Shown here: positions 55,701 through 64,000 of the stretch, one piece after another
How positions within the stretch are numbered: the stretch's first letter is position 1
How the letters are laid out: each line of letters opens with the position of its first letter
From: UBA7703 sp963667195
GTDB taxonomy: Bacteria > Bacillota > Clostridia > Christensenellales > CAG-138
NCBI GenBank assembly: GCA_963667195.1
Contig: OY762962.1
Span: forward strand, 620,001-684,000
Direction: 5' to 3'
Length of the DNA: 64,000 nt
Notes under the pieces: generated by a model
Databases searched by the model: none
What the model saw: only the letters and a program-made list of their open reading frames with translations
What the model was told of the DNA's origin: nothing
Translations under genes and position numbers: made by a program

Positions 55701-58700
55701 AGCTTTACGACGCATTCGCGGCGAAATATGGTCTCATCAACAGTCGCGGCAATGATATAGCTTTCTCGGACGATTCGTCCTATTGCCTGCTCTGCTCGCT
55801 GGAAATTCTGGACGAGGAAGGCAATCTCGCACGCAAGGCGGATATGTTCACGAAGCGCACGATTCGTCAACAGGTTGCCATCACACATGCCGACACGGCG
55901 AGCGAGGCACTGGCGATTTCGATGAGTGAGCGGGCGCGGGTCGATCTCCCCTATATGTCCGAATTGACGGGAATGGGCGAGGAGAAGATTGTCGCCGATC
56001 TTACCGGGGTAATCTTTCGCGATTATGGTCCATTGGAACCGGAGCAAATCGCATGGGCATTCTTTGATCCAAAGCAATTCCCCATGGTGACGGCAGATGA
56101 GTATCTTTCGGGAAATGTCCGCGAAAAGTTGATTCAAGTGCGAAAAATTCGAGAGATGTTATCCGTCCATGGCGCGGATGAAACGATCATTGCACAACTC
56201 GATATCAGTATCACCGCGCTTGAACAGGTGCAGCCGCAGGCGTTGACGGCGAGCGAAATCGACGTGCGGCTTGGCTCCACATGGATCCCGCCTGAGATCG
56301 TCGAATCGTTCATGCACGAGCTGTTCCAGACGAGTGGCTGGGCGCGTTCGCGGACACACATCCTGTTTTCCAGCTTCACCGCGAACTGGACCATCACGAA
56401 CAAATCCGCCGATTACGGCAGCGTATCAGCCACTGTGACCTATGGCACCGCCCGCGCGAACGGCTATCGCATTCTGGAGGAGACGCTGAACCTGCGCGAC
56501 GTGCGCATCTTCGACACCATACGCGATGCCGACGGCAAGGAGCAGCGCGTGCTGAACAAGAAGGAGACCATCCTCGCGCAACAGAAGCAACAGCTCATCA
56601 AGGAAGCGTTTTCGCAGTGGATCTGGCGAGACGTGGATCGGCGCGATCAACTCACCGCGCTGTACAACGAGCGCTTTAACAGCACCCGTCCGCGCGAATA
56701 TGATGGCAGCCACATCCGATTTGTCGGTATGAATCCGGAGATCGAGTTGCGTCCACATCAGGCGGATTCCGTCGCGCGCGTGCTCTACGGCGGCAACGCG
56801 TTGCTCGCGCACGTTGTCGGAGCGGGCAAAACGTTCGCGATGACCGCCGCCGCGATGGAGCTCAAGCGGCTTGGCCTTTGCCAAAAATCGCTCTTCGTCG
56901 TGCCAAACCATCTCACGGAGCAATGGGCGGCAGAGTTCTTGCAGCTCTACCCCTCCGCAAACATTCTAGTCGCGACAAAGCGCGACTTCGAGCGCACACG
57001 CCGCAGAACCTTCTGCAGCCGCATCGCGACCGGCGATTATGACGCGGTCATCATCGGTCATTCGCAATTTGAGAAGATACCCATGTCGCTGGAGCGTCAA
57101 CAGGCGCAGTTACACGAGCAGCTCGACGAGGTGCTCAGCGGCACCGCCGAGGCGAAGGAAGCGCGGGCAGAGCGCTTCACAATCAAACAGATGGAGCGCG
57201 CGCGAAAATCGATCAAGCTCAAGCTCGATAAACTCAACAGCACCGCGCGCAAGGATGACGTGATCACGTTTGAAGAGCTCGGCGTGGATCGGCTCTTTGT
57301 CGACGAGGCGCACGGGTTTAAGAACCTCTCCGTCTTTACCAAGATGCGAAACGTCGCCGGAATTTCGCAAACCGAGGCGCAGAAGTCCTCTGATCTCTTC
57401 CTCAAATGCCGCTATATGGACGAGATCACGGGCGGGCGCGGCGTGGTGTTCGCAACCGGAACGCCTGTGAGCAACTCTATGACGGAGCTCTACACCATGC
57501 AGCGATACCTGCAATATGACACGCTCCGCACACGCGGATTGCAGCACTTTGACGCATGGGCTTCCACATTCGGCGAGACGGTGACGAGCATCGAGCTTGC
57601 GCCCGAAGGCACGGGCTACCGTGCGCGCACACGATTCGCCCGCTTCTTCAACCTGCCGGAACTGATCACGATGTTCAAGGAAGTGGCGGATATCAAAACC
57701 GCCGATATGCTCCGTCTGCCCGTGCCGGAGGTGGAATACCACAACATCCGGCTTGAGCCAAGCGACCTCCAACGTTCGATGGTCGCGGCGCTTGCCGATC
57801 GCGCGGAACGGGTGCGCAACCAGATGATCGATCCTTCCGTGGACAACATGCTCACGATCACGAACGACGGGCGCAAACTTGCGCTCGACCAACGGATGTT
57901 GAACGGCGCGCTACCGGACGATCCAAACAGCAAGGTCAACGTCTGCCTGCGCAATGTGCTGGAAGTTTGGCAAGCCACGCAAGCTCGGCGGTGTACGCAG
58001 CTCGTCTTTTGCGATCTCTCAACCCCGAAGGGCTTTCGCGCATTCAGCGCATATGACGACCTGCGTCAAAAGCTCATTTCACGCGGCGTTCCGGCAGAGG
58101 AAATCGCGTTCATCCACGACGCGAACACCGAGATTAAAAAGGCGGAGTTGTTCGCAAAGGTTCGCGCGGGACAGGTGCGCATCCTGCTCGGATCGACGGC
58201 GAAAATGGGCAGCGGCACGAACGTGCAACGGCTCCTGCATGCCGAACACCATCTGGATATCCCCTGGCGTCCCGCCGATTTGGAACAACGCGAGGGCCGC
58301 GCCATCCGTCAGGGCAACACTTGCCCGACCGTCCACATCTACCGATATGTGACCGAGGGAACGTTCGACGCGTATATGTGGGCGACGCTTGAGAATAAAC
58401 AGAAGTTCATCGGTCAGATCATGACGAGCAAGTCGCCCGTGCGCTCCTGCGAGGATGTGGACGAAACGGCGCTCACCTACGCCGAGGTGAAGGCGCTGGC
58501 GACGGGCGACGAGCGCATCAAGGAAAAGATGGATCTGGAGGTGGATGTCGCCAAGCTCAAGCTCGTCCGCGCAAACTATCTTTCGCAGAAATACGCGTTG
58601 GAGGACGCGCTGCTCAAACGGTTCCCACAGGAGATTCAACGCGAGAAAGCGCGCAACGCGGGATATGCCGCCGATATCGAACGGCTCGCGGCACACGACG

Positions 58701-59302
58701 CGAACCCTTCGCTCGGCATGGAGCTAGGCGGCATCGTTTTCACCGAACGCAAGGACGCTGGCGCGGCACTGCTCGCCACCTGCAAGGCGCAGACTTCGCC
58801 GGAGCAAACAGAGATCGGAACCTATCGCGGTTTCGATCTTTTTTTATCTTTCGATGCGATAAACAAGGCATTTCGTCTCACGCTCAAAGGCTCGCTCTCG
58901 TACAATATGGAATTGGGCGACGATCTGTTTGGCAATCTACAACGCATCGACAATGTGCTCAGCGCCCTACCGGATCGTCTCGAAAACGCTAAGGAGCGGC
59001 TTGCCGATCTTGAGCAGCAGAAATCTGCCGCAACCGAGGAGGTTAAAAAACCATTTCTACAGGAAGAGGAATTAAGCGAAAAATGCGCGCGGCTGGCGGT
59101 TCTGGATGCGGAGTTGAACATCGACAAAGAGCGCGGTGAGTCGGTTGCCGCGCTGGAGGAATCCGATTCGGATGGCATGACGGAGCAAGAGACGGATCAG
59201 GAAGAGCGCTCTTCGGTGCTCTCGCAGTTGCGGGAGTTCGCCGAAAGCGAGATCTTTCCAGCACGACAAATGCGCGTTTGCGCGGCAATGGAGGAACGAT
59301 GA
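52760..59302 (+). CDS. Giant DNA methyltransferase/helicase of the conjugative element
   Basis: 2,180 residues. In order: ArdC-like N-terminal region (SSRKNWMDYLDATAWLYKYP); a Gly/Asp/Arg-rich linker (about 270-400) that overlaps tnpV; a small domain near 415-520; an N6-adenine methyltransferase with LEPACGIGNFFG (about 657) and NVPFG (about 723, NPPF-like); a Snf2-type helicase with Walker A VVGAGKT (about 1350), VDEAHG (about 1513) and QREGRAIRQGN (about 1843); helical C-terminus. Probably unwinds or protects transferring DNA. TTG at 52760 has GGAGG nine bases upstream. Its stop overlaps mobC. Confidence 0.92.
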   Translation: MATKLDTMKALSDATMRRITSSRKNWMDYLDATAWLYKYPFYDQHMIYAQRPDAQACAPIELWNSVFKRWVKRGSKGIALIDDSGDRLKLRYVFDVSDTNTRSDIPFKLWVVEPEHQAQILEELTNRFGAIDSNGDFVEQLREVALNVAMDNVGDYADVMPLITDGSGLVGMDHREMLDRFITTVAESVIYTVLARAGLNPRVLEPSFAFESIAYFDTPLVASQLGCAMRDISEMVLRQIERSVRAIEQQTRDNIANYSQERENDVESHPIQLERSETDGTDLSTERGLPAPESDAGESADRTAGQIRTDAQGVSQDEPEGTIQRPITLWELDGTPDDDRSASARAGRRDHTSTGNHRGRERADEGGESAPVDAADEQPPDDGRGDGAAGDAVHLISETEQLNLLETEADRETASFLLQQDIDAELLRGSGFEQGKNRILAFYQTNPDAKSSIAFLKNEYGIGGHSFTYQDGSSGFVDHDGKGISFRQWGTDQQKTLSWSQVNRRVAELIRTGRYRVEEEPALAPIPVEPESAELLQTGQNFRITDDTLGAGGPKAKFAMNIAAIRTLKQVETEHRQATLPEQEILSRYVGWGGVADAFDTAKDAWQHEYTELQTLLTDEEYRSARESVLNAHYTSPTVIKAMYEALERMGFSTGNVLEPACGIGNFFGLVPESMINSRFYGVELDSITGRIAQLLYPENQISIQGFETADYPDHFFDVAIGNVPFGDYGITDQRYDKHHFLIHDYFFAKALDKVRSGGVVAFVTSSGTMDKKNPQVRKYLAQRAELIGAVRLPNNAFLANAGTSVVADILFLQKRDCPIEIEPDWVHLGQSPEGFAINQYFVDHPGHILGELTSESTQYGKQACTVKPIEGVSLAEQLRTALSSLHAEIAEVVQPDDLEEAPIAFIPASPDVRNFSFTLVNDALYYHENSRMNPVEVSITAEHRIRGMIELRDCARRLIELQLNGSSDAKIAAEQTRLNELYDAFAAKYGLINSRGNDIAFSDDSSYCLLCSLEILDEEGNLARKADMFTKRTIRQQVAITHADTASEALAISMSERARVDLPYMSELTGMGEEKIVADLTGVIFRDYGPLEPEQIAWAFFDPKQFPMVTADEYLSGNVREKLIQVRKIREMLSVHGADETIIAQLDISITALEQVQPQALTASEIDVRLGSTWIPPEIVESFMHELFQTSGWARSRTHILFSSFTANWTITNKSADYGSVSATVTYGTARANGYRILEETLNLRDVRIFDTIRDADGKEQRVLNKKETILAQQKQQLIKEAFSQWIWRDVDRRDQLTALYNERFNSTRPREYDGSHIRFVGMNPEIELRPHQADSVARVLYGGNALLAHVVGAGKTFAMTAAAMELKRLGLCQKSLFVVPNHLTEQWAAEFLQLYPSANILVATKRDFERTRRRTFCSRIATGDYDAVIIGHSQFEKIPMSLERQQAQLHEQLDEVLSGTAEAKEARAERFTIKQMERARKSIKLKLDKLNSTARKDDVITFEELGVDRLFVDEAHGFKNLSVFTKMRNVAGISQTEAQKSSDLFLKCRYMDEITGGRGVVFATGTPVSNSMTELYTMQRYLQYDTLRTRGLQHFDAWASTFGETVTSIELAPEGTGYRARTRFARFFNLPELITMFKEVADIKTADMLRLPVPEVEYHNIRLEPSDLQRSMVAALADRAERVRNQMIDPSVDNMLTITNDGRKLALDQRMLNGALPDDPNSKVNVCLRNVLEVWQATQARRCTQLVFCDLSTPKGFRAFSAYDDLRQKLISRGVPAEEIAFIHDANTEIKKAELFAKVRAGQVRILLGSTAKMGSGTNVQRLLHAEHHLDIPWRPADLEQREGRAIRQGNTCPTVHIYRYVTEGTFDAYMWATLENKQKFIGQIMTSKSPVRSCEDVDETALTYAEVKALATGDERIKEKMDLEVDVAKLKLVRANYLSQKYALEDALLKRFPQEIQREKARNAGYAADIERLAAHDANPSLGMELGGIVFTERKDAGAALLATCKAQTSPEQTEIGTYRGFDLFLSFDAINKAFRLTLKGSLSYNMELGDDLFGNLQRIDNVLSALPDRLENAKERLADLEQQKSAATEEVKKPFLQEEELSEKCARLAVLDAELNIDKERGESVAALEESDSDGMTEQETDQEERSSVLSQLREFAESEIFPARQMRVCAAMEER
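53595..53945 (+). CDS. tnpV: TnpV family protein, encoded entirely inside the helicase gene in the +1 frame
   Basis: 116 residues: MELTYQPSGDYLLPNLMLA, LGKYGRMRKAFLKTNRKGQY, LLLSGSLTEHLTTIDRQARE, WTRRMNSLRTMAEETVLREM. This is a complete TnpV protein of the kind annotated in Tn4451-like and other clostridial elements. ATG at 53595 has GGAG eight bases upstream, so it can be translated on its own. Nested in helicase codons 278-395, where the helicase frame is only low-complexity linker. Its function is not settled; an accessory role in excision has been suggested for tnpV. Confidence 0.8.
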   Translation: MELTYQPSGDYLLPNLMLASQPTEPLGKYGRMRKAFLKTNRKGQYSALLLSGSLTEHLTTIDRQARELVDETIRQLAITEGVNEQMKAANPLLWTRRMNSLRTMAEETVLREMLYT

Positions 59303-59640
59303 TGTCGGAGGAAGAGAAGCAGGATATTCAGTTGCACTTTCGCGTGACCCGCCGCGAGAAGGAGATCATTGACCAGAAGATGGCGCAGATGGGCACCAAG
59401 CGACTCGGTGTCTATCTGCGCAAGATGGCGATTGATGGGTATTATATTAAGATTGACATGCCAGAGATACGCGAGCTAATAACGCAAATTCGGCGATATG
59501 GGAACAACCTCAACCAAATGGCGAAGTGCGCAAACGAAACATGCAGTATTTTCGAAGCAGATCTTGTGCGACTACAACGTTATCATGATGACTTGTTCCG
59601 AATGGCTTCAGCAATTCTGCACAAACTATCGGAATTGTAA
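59299..59640 (+). CDS. mobC: MobC-like relaxosome accessory protein
   Basis: 113 residues. Ribbon-helix-helix-like start (IQLHFRVTRREKEIIDQKMA), GTKRLGVYLRKMAIDGYYI, then RRYGNNLNQMAKCANET, the MobC hallmark. Binds the transfer origin with the relaxase. ATG at 59299 overlaps the helicase stop and follows GGAGG; ATG 59302 is an equal alternative. Confidence 0.9.
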   Translation: MMSEEEKQDIQLHFRVTRREKEIIDQKMAQMGTKRLGVYLRKMAIDGYYIKIDMPEIRELITQIRRYGNNLNQMAKCANETCSIFEADLVRLQRYHDDLFRMASAILHKLSEL

Positions 59641-59678
59641 AGGATAGAACCCATTACATTAGCGATCTTGATCTATCT

Positions 59679-60185
59679 TTATTGATTTGCGTATTTACGA
59701 ATGATTAAATCTGCCGTTTCTTCAGGGCTGATGTGTGAAACATCCACTTTATAAGTGGCAAGTTTTTCATAAAGTGTAATGCGATCCGTACTTCGTGTAA
59801 TCACTTCTTCGTCTCGAATTCCTGCGTTCACATCCATCTGCAAACGGGCTTGCAATGCCTCTCTGCTACAAATCAGTGAAATCGGGAAGCATGCGCAATC
59901 TGATAAGTCTAGACGCGCAATGATTTCATCAATGATCGGTTGCTCGTGCATAACCCAGCAGAAAACGATATTTTCGTAAGCTGAACACAGAATAAAACTG
60001 TTCAACAGAAAACAGATGTTTTCCATTACCATCTTCTTGGTTTCCTCGGTTACCTGAAAGGGGTGCATATCCCAGCACCAATCTCCATCCAAAAAGACAC
60101 TGTTATCCAACTTACGCTTCAATATTTGGCAGGTTGCCGTCTTTCCCACGCCCATCGTACCGCCAACTAAAAATAAGTTCTTCAT
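59679..60185 (-). CDS. P-loop nucleotide kinase-like protein (cargo)
   Basis: 168 residues. Walker A GGTMGVGKT (8-16), FLDGDWCWDMHPF, and a LICSREALQARLQMD segment place it in the AAA_33/adenylylsulfate kinase-like group of small-molecule kinases or antibiotic-modifying phosphotransferases. AT-rich and antisense to the mobC and relaxase genes that flank it. Substrate unknown. Confidence 0.75.
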   Translation of the reverse strand: MKNLFLVGGTMGVGKTATCQILKRKLDNSVFLDGDWCWDMHPFQVTEETKKMVMENICFLLNSFILCSAYENIVFCWVMHEQPIIDEIIARLDLSDCACFPISLICSREALQARLQMDVNAGIRDEEVITRSTDRITLYEKLATYKVDVSHISPEETADLIIRKYANQ

Positions 60186-60296
60186 ATCTTCCCTTTACAA
60201 AAACATCTTCTCATCCAAAGGTTATTCTATCACAAAACTAAATACCCTTTTTCTATTAGGGATGTAAATCAGCTTGTAGGAAAGGAGGAACGCGCT

Positions 60297-61712
60297 TTGG
60301 CCACTACCCGCCTAATCCCCATGCACGCAAGCACGAAACATCCCCCGCCGCAAACCATCCGCGAGCGCATCGCCTATGCGGTGAATCCCGCCAAGACCGA
60401 CCACGGCCAATGGGTCATCGCCTACGGTTGCGACCCCGCCACCGCCGCGGCGGAGATGCTGCTCACCAAGCGCGAATACGAGCTGCAAAACGGACCGGAG
60501 CGCGCGAGGTCCTCCAACATCCTGCTCTACCAAATCCGCCAAGCCTTCGCCCCTGGCGAGATCACGCCGGAGGAAGCGCAACAAATCGGCTACGAACTCG
60601 CCACGCGCTTCACAAAGGGAAAGTACCAGTTTATCGTCGCCACGCATGTCGACAAACAGCATATCCACACGCACATTCTCTTCAACTCAACCACCATGGA
60701 CGGCGCGCGGAAATTTCGCAACTTCCTCGGCAGCAGCTTCGCTCTGCGCAAGATCAGCGACCGGCTTTGCCTGGAGCACGGTGTTTCCATCATTGAGCAC
60801 CCCAGCAAAGCACACAAGCACTACGGGAAATGGCTTGGCGACGAGAAGCCGCTTTCACAACGTGATCAACTTCGATGCGACATCGATGAGACGCTGGCGA
60901 AAAAGCCCAACACGTTTGAAGAATTCGTCGCGGATATGCAAACGGCTGGAAATGAGATCAAGCAAGGGAAATATCTAGCGTTTCGAAGAACTGGACAGCA
61001 ACGCTTCATTCGGTTGCGTTCTCTTGGAGAGACTTATTCGGAGGGTTCCCTTCGCGCTATCATCGCTGGAGAGAAGCCGCTCAACGCGCAAAGTAAACGC
61101 GCCCACTCCATCACAAAAGAATCACCAGATCGAGTGAATCTGTTGGTGGATGTTCAATCGAAGTTGTTGTCTGGCAAGAGTGTTGGCTACGAACGTTGGG
61201 CGAAGAAGTTCAACCTCAAACAGATGGCGCAAACGCTGAATTACCTGACGGAACATCAACTGCTGGACTACGAAAAGTTGGCCGCCCGCGCTCACGAAAC
61301 GTCCACGCAGTCCAGTAAGCTCTCCAGCGAAATCCAGTCGACAGAGGCACGAATGCGTGAGCTTGCCAGCTTGCGGGAGCACATCTTTCACTACCGTAAG
61401 ACACGCGACGTGTATATCGCCTATCGGCAGAGCGGCTACAGCAAACATTTCTATGCGGAGCACGAGGCGGAGATCCTGCTGCACAAAGCCGCAAAACAAG
61501 CGTTTGATACGTTGCCCGATCGAAAGATTCCGTCATTAAGCGAGCTGAACGCGGAGTTTGAATCGCTGTTGGCCGCAAAGAAAAAGGCTTACGGTGAGTA
61601 TCTGCAAGCACGCAGGGAGATGCAGAATGTGCTGACCGCAAAGGCGAATGTTGACGCGATCCTCGGCATTGATCGTACCAAGTCAACGGCGGAACAGGAA
61701 CACACGCGATAG
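60297..61712 (+). CDS. Relaxase (MobA/VirD2 family)
   Basis: 471 residues. The metal-binding histidine triad is in THVDKQHIHTHILFNST (about 114-130); the N-terminal TTRLIPMHA leads to the nicking domain, and the C-terminal half is a helical coiled coil. Nicks the element at oriT and pilots the strand. TTG at 60297 is eight bases after GGAGG. Confidence 0.93.
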   Translation: MATTRLIPMHASTKHPPPQTIRERIAYAVNPAKTDHGQWVIAYGCDPATAAAEMLLTKREYELQNGPERARSSNILLYQIRQAFAPGEITPEEAQQIGYELATRFTKGKYQFIVATHVDKQHIHTHILFNSTTMDGARKFRNFLGSSFALRKISDRLCLEHGVSIIEHPSKAHKHYGKWLGDEKPLSQRDQLRCDIDETLAKKPNTFEEFVADMQTAGNEIKQGKYLAFRRTGQQRFIRLRSLGETYSEGSLRAIIAGEKPLNAQSKRAHSITKESPDRVNLLVDVQSKLLSGKSVGYERWAKKFNLKQMAQTLNYLTEHQLLDYEKLAARAHETSTQSSKLSSEIQSTEARMRELASLREHIFHYRKTRDVYIAYRQSGYSKHFYAEHEAEILLHKAAKQAFDTLPDRKIPSLSELNAEFESLLAAKKKAYGEYLQARREMQNVLTAKANVDAILGIDRTKSTAEQEHTR

Positions 61713-61735
61713 TAAAAGGCTCGAAGAGCCGCAGC

Positions 61736-61760
61736 CGCCCCGATTGAATCGGGGCTTTTT
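61736..61760 (+). terminator. Terminator after the relaxase gene
   Basis: GCCCCGATT pairs with AATCGGGGC, loop of one base plus helix closure, followed by TTTTT. Confidence 0.8.
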
Positions 61761-61961
61761 CATGGGGTTTGGGGTACCCCCAACAAACAAAAAAGGCCGA
61801 GTGGTACCACGAGGCATTGCTTGCCAAGAGCGAATCCCACAAAATACTTCCCTCGAAAGACGTTCACACCAACCGTGTGGGCGTTTTTTATTTGGAGCGT
61901 GACACGATCAATACACCTGATACTCCTACAAGCCAATTTAATAACGGAATGGAGAAATGCA

Positions 61962-64000
61962 ATGACAACAAAGTGGAAACGAATACTTGGAGCTATCCTG
62001 CTGGTGTTCCTGCTGGCGAGTATCAGCGCGACCGCGCTGGCGGCGAATGTGACCGGCCACGACCTCTACGACTGGTTTGAGTACTATCGCGACGGCGCGT
62101 GGCACGACCTGAACACATCCTTGTACTTCGATATGACCAGTGGAAACGTCGGTTACTGCGTTGAGCACGAGGCGAATCCACCGCGCGAGTCCCTCGAATA
62201 TATCCCCTTCGATCCTGCAACGATGTTCACCGGCACGACGATGACCGGCATTCAGGCAATCCTCAACCACGGCTTCCCCGCCACGAACGCAGGCTTCAGC
62301 GACGATGACGCCTTTTACGCAACGGCGAATGCGATCCGGTTATGGATCAAGGAAAGTTGCGGGCAGGGGTACGATTTCATGCTGCTGAGCAACGGGCGCA
62401 TCCGCGTGAAGTCTGGCGGCGAGACGGTGTGGAACTGGTGCATGGAGCTGCTTAACTACGCTCGCGCGCAGGACGTCGGCAGCAACGCGTCTGTGTATCT
62501 TTCGACATTCGTCCCCAAGTGGTCGCTCGTGGGTGATCAGCTCGTCACCACGCTGAATGTGACGTCCACCTACGGATACTCGGTGACGCCCAACCAATCC
62601 AGCGTGACGATCAGCGGCTATACGGGCGGGCGTAGCGACACCCTGACCATCACCGCGCCGTCCTCCCTCATCGGCAGCGAAGTCAGCCTCTATTTTACCG
62701 CCACCGTCGGCAATGTGAGCAGTGTCGATCTGGGTTGGTATGAACCGTATGGCAGTACGCGGCAGAAGCTCGTGTTCGTTGAGATGATCTCCGGCACAAC
62801 GGGCATGAGCCAAATCATCGGCATCCGAGGCGATTTCTATGACCTCACGATCCTCAAAACCGATGCCACGACCGGCGGCGCGCTTGATGGCGCGACCTTC
62901 CAACTCACGCAAAATGGCGCGCCAGTAGGCCTGACACAGACGGCGAATGGGCAATATGTCTCCGGCGGAACGGCAGCACAATTCACAACCAGCGGTGGAA
63001 CGGCTGTGCTACGCAATCTGCCAGCCGGAAATTATCAGGTCGTCGAGGTTGCCGCACCCGCTTCCTATGTAGCATCATCCTCCAAATCGGTCTCCCTCTC
63101 CAAGGTAACCACCGTCACCATCGCAAATGCTCCCACTCAGCTCACCCTTCATAAAACTGACGCACTGACTGGCGCTGCCATGAGCGGCGTTCTCTTCCGG
63201 CTACTCGACAGCAATGGCAATCCAGTTCAATTTACGCAAACAGCAGACAGAGCGTATCAATATGGAGGCGGTGGCGCTGCGGAGTTTTATTCTGGAAATG
63301 ATGGCACAGTTGTTCTTTCCTACCTGCCGATTGGAACATACACGCTGCAAGAATCTCAGCCAAGTGGGTATGCGACAATGCCGGACCGCTCTATCTCGTT
63401 CGATGGCACGGAGACAATCACGGTTCAGAATCAACCCACCACGCTACAGTTCACCAAGACGGATTCGATCACTGGAGAGCTGCTCGACGGCGGCGTGTTT
63501 CAGCTCAGAGACGGCAACGGCGAAATCGTCCCGCTCTCGCTCATCGATGCAGGTAAGTATCGAAAGAATACTGATGGGATCTTGACTTTCACAACTACTG
63601 CTGGGCGAGCAATAATCTATGGTTTGCCATCCGCAAACTATACGATAGAAGAGGTCACAGCACCAGCAGGGTACACAAAAGCAGCCGCTCAAAGCGTTCA
63701 GGTAACCGCTGGTCATTCCCCCACTTCTCCAGCTACCATTACTATGAGCGACTCGCCTTTGACGATCAGTTTCACGAAACTCGACGCATTGACAGGCGAT
63801 CCGGTAGACGGTGCACAGTTCAGCTTATATTCTGGCGAAGCGTTGATCAAGCTGCGCAAGATCTCGGATGGAGTATATTCACCGGACGAATCCGGCGGCA
63901 CTACCTTTACAACGCAAAATGGCGTTGCGTCGATCGCACCAGTGGCGGTAGGCACGTACACCATCTTCGAGGAGAAAGCTGCCGCAGGGTTCGCCGCTGC
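61962..64000 (+). CDS. Surface adhesin with thioester-like domain and SpaA (prealbumin-fold) repeats, cut by the window edge
   Basis: At least 679 residues. Signal peptide (WKRILGAILLVFLLASISAT ALA), a domain with SGNVGYCVEHEANPP and DDAFYATANAIRLWIKE that resembles thioester adhesin domains, a beta-sandwich, then four SpaA units opening TILKTDATTGGALDGATFQL, LTLHKTDALTGAAMSGVLF, LQFTKTDSITGELLDGGVF and ISFTKLDALTGDPVDGAQF. In the TQxAIW-like motif the Gln position reads Ala, so a thioester bond is uncertain. A sortase signal would be beyond the window. ATG at 61962 follows GGAG at seven bases. Probably aids cell contact for mating. Confidence 0.88.
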   Translation, partial: MTTKWKRILGAILLVFLLASISATALAANVTGHDLYDWFEYYRDGAWHDLNTSLYFDMTSGNVGYCVEHEANPPRESLEYIPFDPATMFTGTTMTGIQAILNHGFPATNAGFSDDDAFYATANAIRLWIKESCGQGYDFMLLSNGRIRVKSGGETVWNWCMELLNYARAQDVGSNASVYLSTFVPKWSLVGDQLVTTLNVTSTYGYSVTPNQSSVTISGYTGGRSDTLTITAPSSLIGSEVSLYFTATVGNVSSVDLGWYEPYGSTRQKLVFVEMISGTTGMSQIIGIRGDFYDLTILKTDATTGGALDGATFQLTQNGAPVGLTQTANGQYVSGGTAAQFTTSGGTAVLRNLPAGNYQVVEVAAPASYVASSSKSVSLSKVTTVTIANAPTQLTLHKTDALTGAAMSGVLFRLLDSNGNPVQFTQTADRAYQYGGGGAAEFYSGNDGTVVLSYLPIGTYTLQESQPSGYATMPDRSISFDGTETITVQNQPTTLQFTKTDSITGELLDGGVFQLRDGNGEIVPLSLIDAGKYRKNTDGILTFTTTAGRAIIYGLPSANYTIEEVTAPAGYTKAAAQSVQVTAGHSPTSPATITMSDSPLTISFTKLDALTGDPVDGAQFSLYSGEALIKLRKISDGVYSPDESGGTTFTTQNGVASIAPVAVGTYTIFEEKAAAGFAA

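Larger units (their letters stand above)
32663..64000. mobile_element. Tn1549/CTn-like integrative conjugative element, running off the right edge
   Basis: Backbone order parA, parB, pcfB, virD4, Maff2, trbL/virB6, prgI, virB4, NlpC/P60, DUF4315, DUF4366, methylase/helicase, mobC, relaxase, SpaA adhesin, as known from this family of Firmicute elements. Integrase and right end are not in the window. Five gaps in the backbone hold AT-rich cargo with different codon use. Confidence 0.88.

Noticed and set aside
60186..60296. Transfer origin (oriT) upstream of the relaxase gene
   Set aside because: No convincing inverted repeat with a nick-site motif was visible there, so I do not annotate it.

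Overview
The window looks like a chromosomal segment of an uncultured, carbohydrate-fermenting Clostridia-type Firmicute interrupted by a conjugative element. The evidence is lipoprotein-anchored substrate-binding proteins with Ala/Pro/Thr/Glu linkers, strong AGGAGG ribosome sites, sigma-A-like promoters, and a transfer module of the Tn1549/CTn type known from Firmicutes. A placement near Christensenellales is only a guess.

Chromosomal part (1 to about 29,380). An RbsC/RbsA-type sugar ABC operon (minus strand) diverges from an aldo/keto reductase gene; the two promoters share an inverted-repeat operator. A MATE exporter and an IclR regulator follow. Next comes a plus-strand run of a DapA-family aldolase/lyase, a flavin oxidoreductase and a second, MalEFG/UgpBAE-type sugar transporter. 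A 14-bp inverted repeat occurs before both the IclR gene and the aldolase gene. Then come three exported minus-strand proteins (PIG-L lipoprotein, leucine-rich-repeat lipoprotein, PIG-L/phosphodiester-glycosidase fusion), a kinase plus 6-phosphogluconate dehydrogenase pair with a divergent AraC regulator, and a livKHMGF operon. The liv operon has a strong promoter, a small membrane ORF and an intrinsic terminator ahead of livK, which suggests attenuation or a separate leader gene. All three ABC systems have a strong hairpin just after the substrate-binding gene.

Mobile part. From 29,384 to about 32,632 lies a remnant of another, related element: the last 46 codons of virD4, three cargo genes (a PIN-like protein broken by an ochre codon, a DUF1883-TIR protein, a beta-flower/collagen-like protein) and a copy of the leader of the pilin gene. 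It abuts the 3' half of a tRNA-Arg(CCU) with its terminator (32,633-32,707), the likely left attachment site of a large element that runs off the right edge. That element carries parA-parB, pcfB, virD4, a Maff2 pilin-like gene, a TrbL/VirB6 gene, prgI, virB4, an NlpC/P60 hydrolase, DUF4315, DUF4366, a 2,180-residue methylase/helicase with an overlapping tnpV, mobC, a relaxase and a SpaA/thioester-type adhesin.

AT-rich cargo sits in five gaps between transfer genes. It includes an acyltransferase with a zinc ribbon plus a membrane partner; a four-gene operon of a Cap4-like nuclease, SMC-like ATPase, zinc-ribbon protein and adaptor-effector; a DUF2971 protein; a second zinc-ribbon/adaptor-effector pair ending in a TIR domain; and a P-loop kinase. 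The two zinc-ribbon/adaptor pairs are homologous in the first gene and in the N-terminal domain of the second, but have different effector C-termini. They are the best candidate for an undescribed modular defence system.
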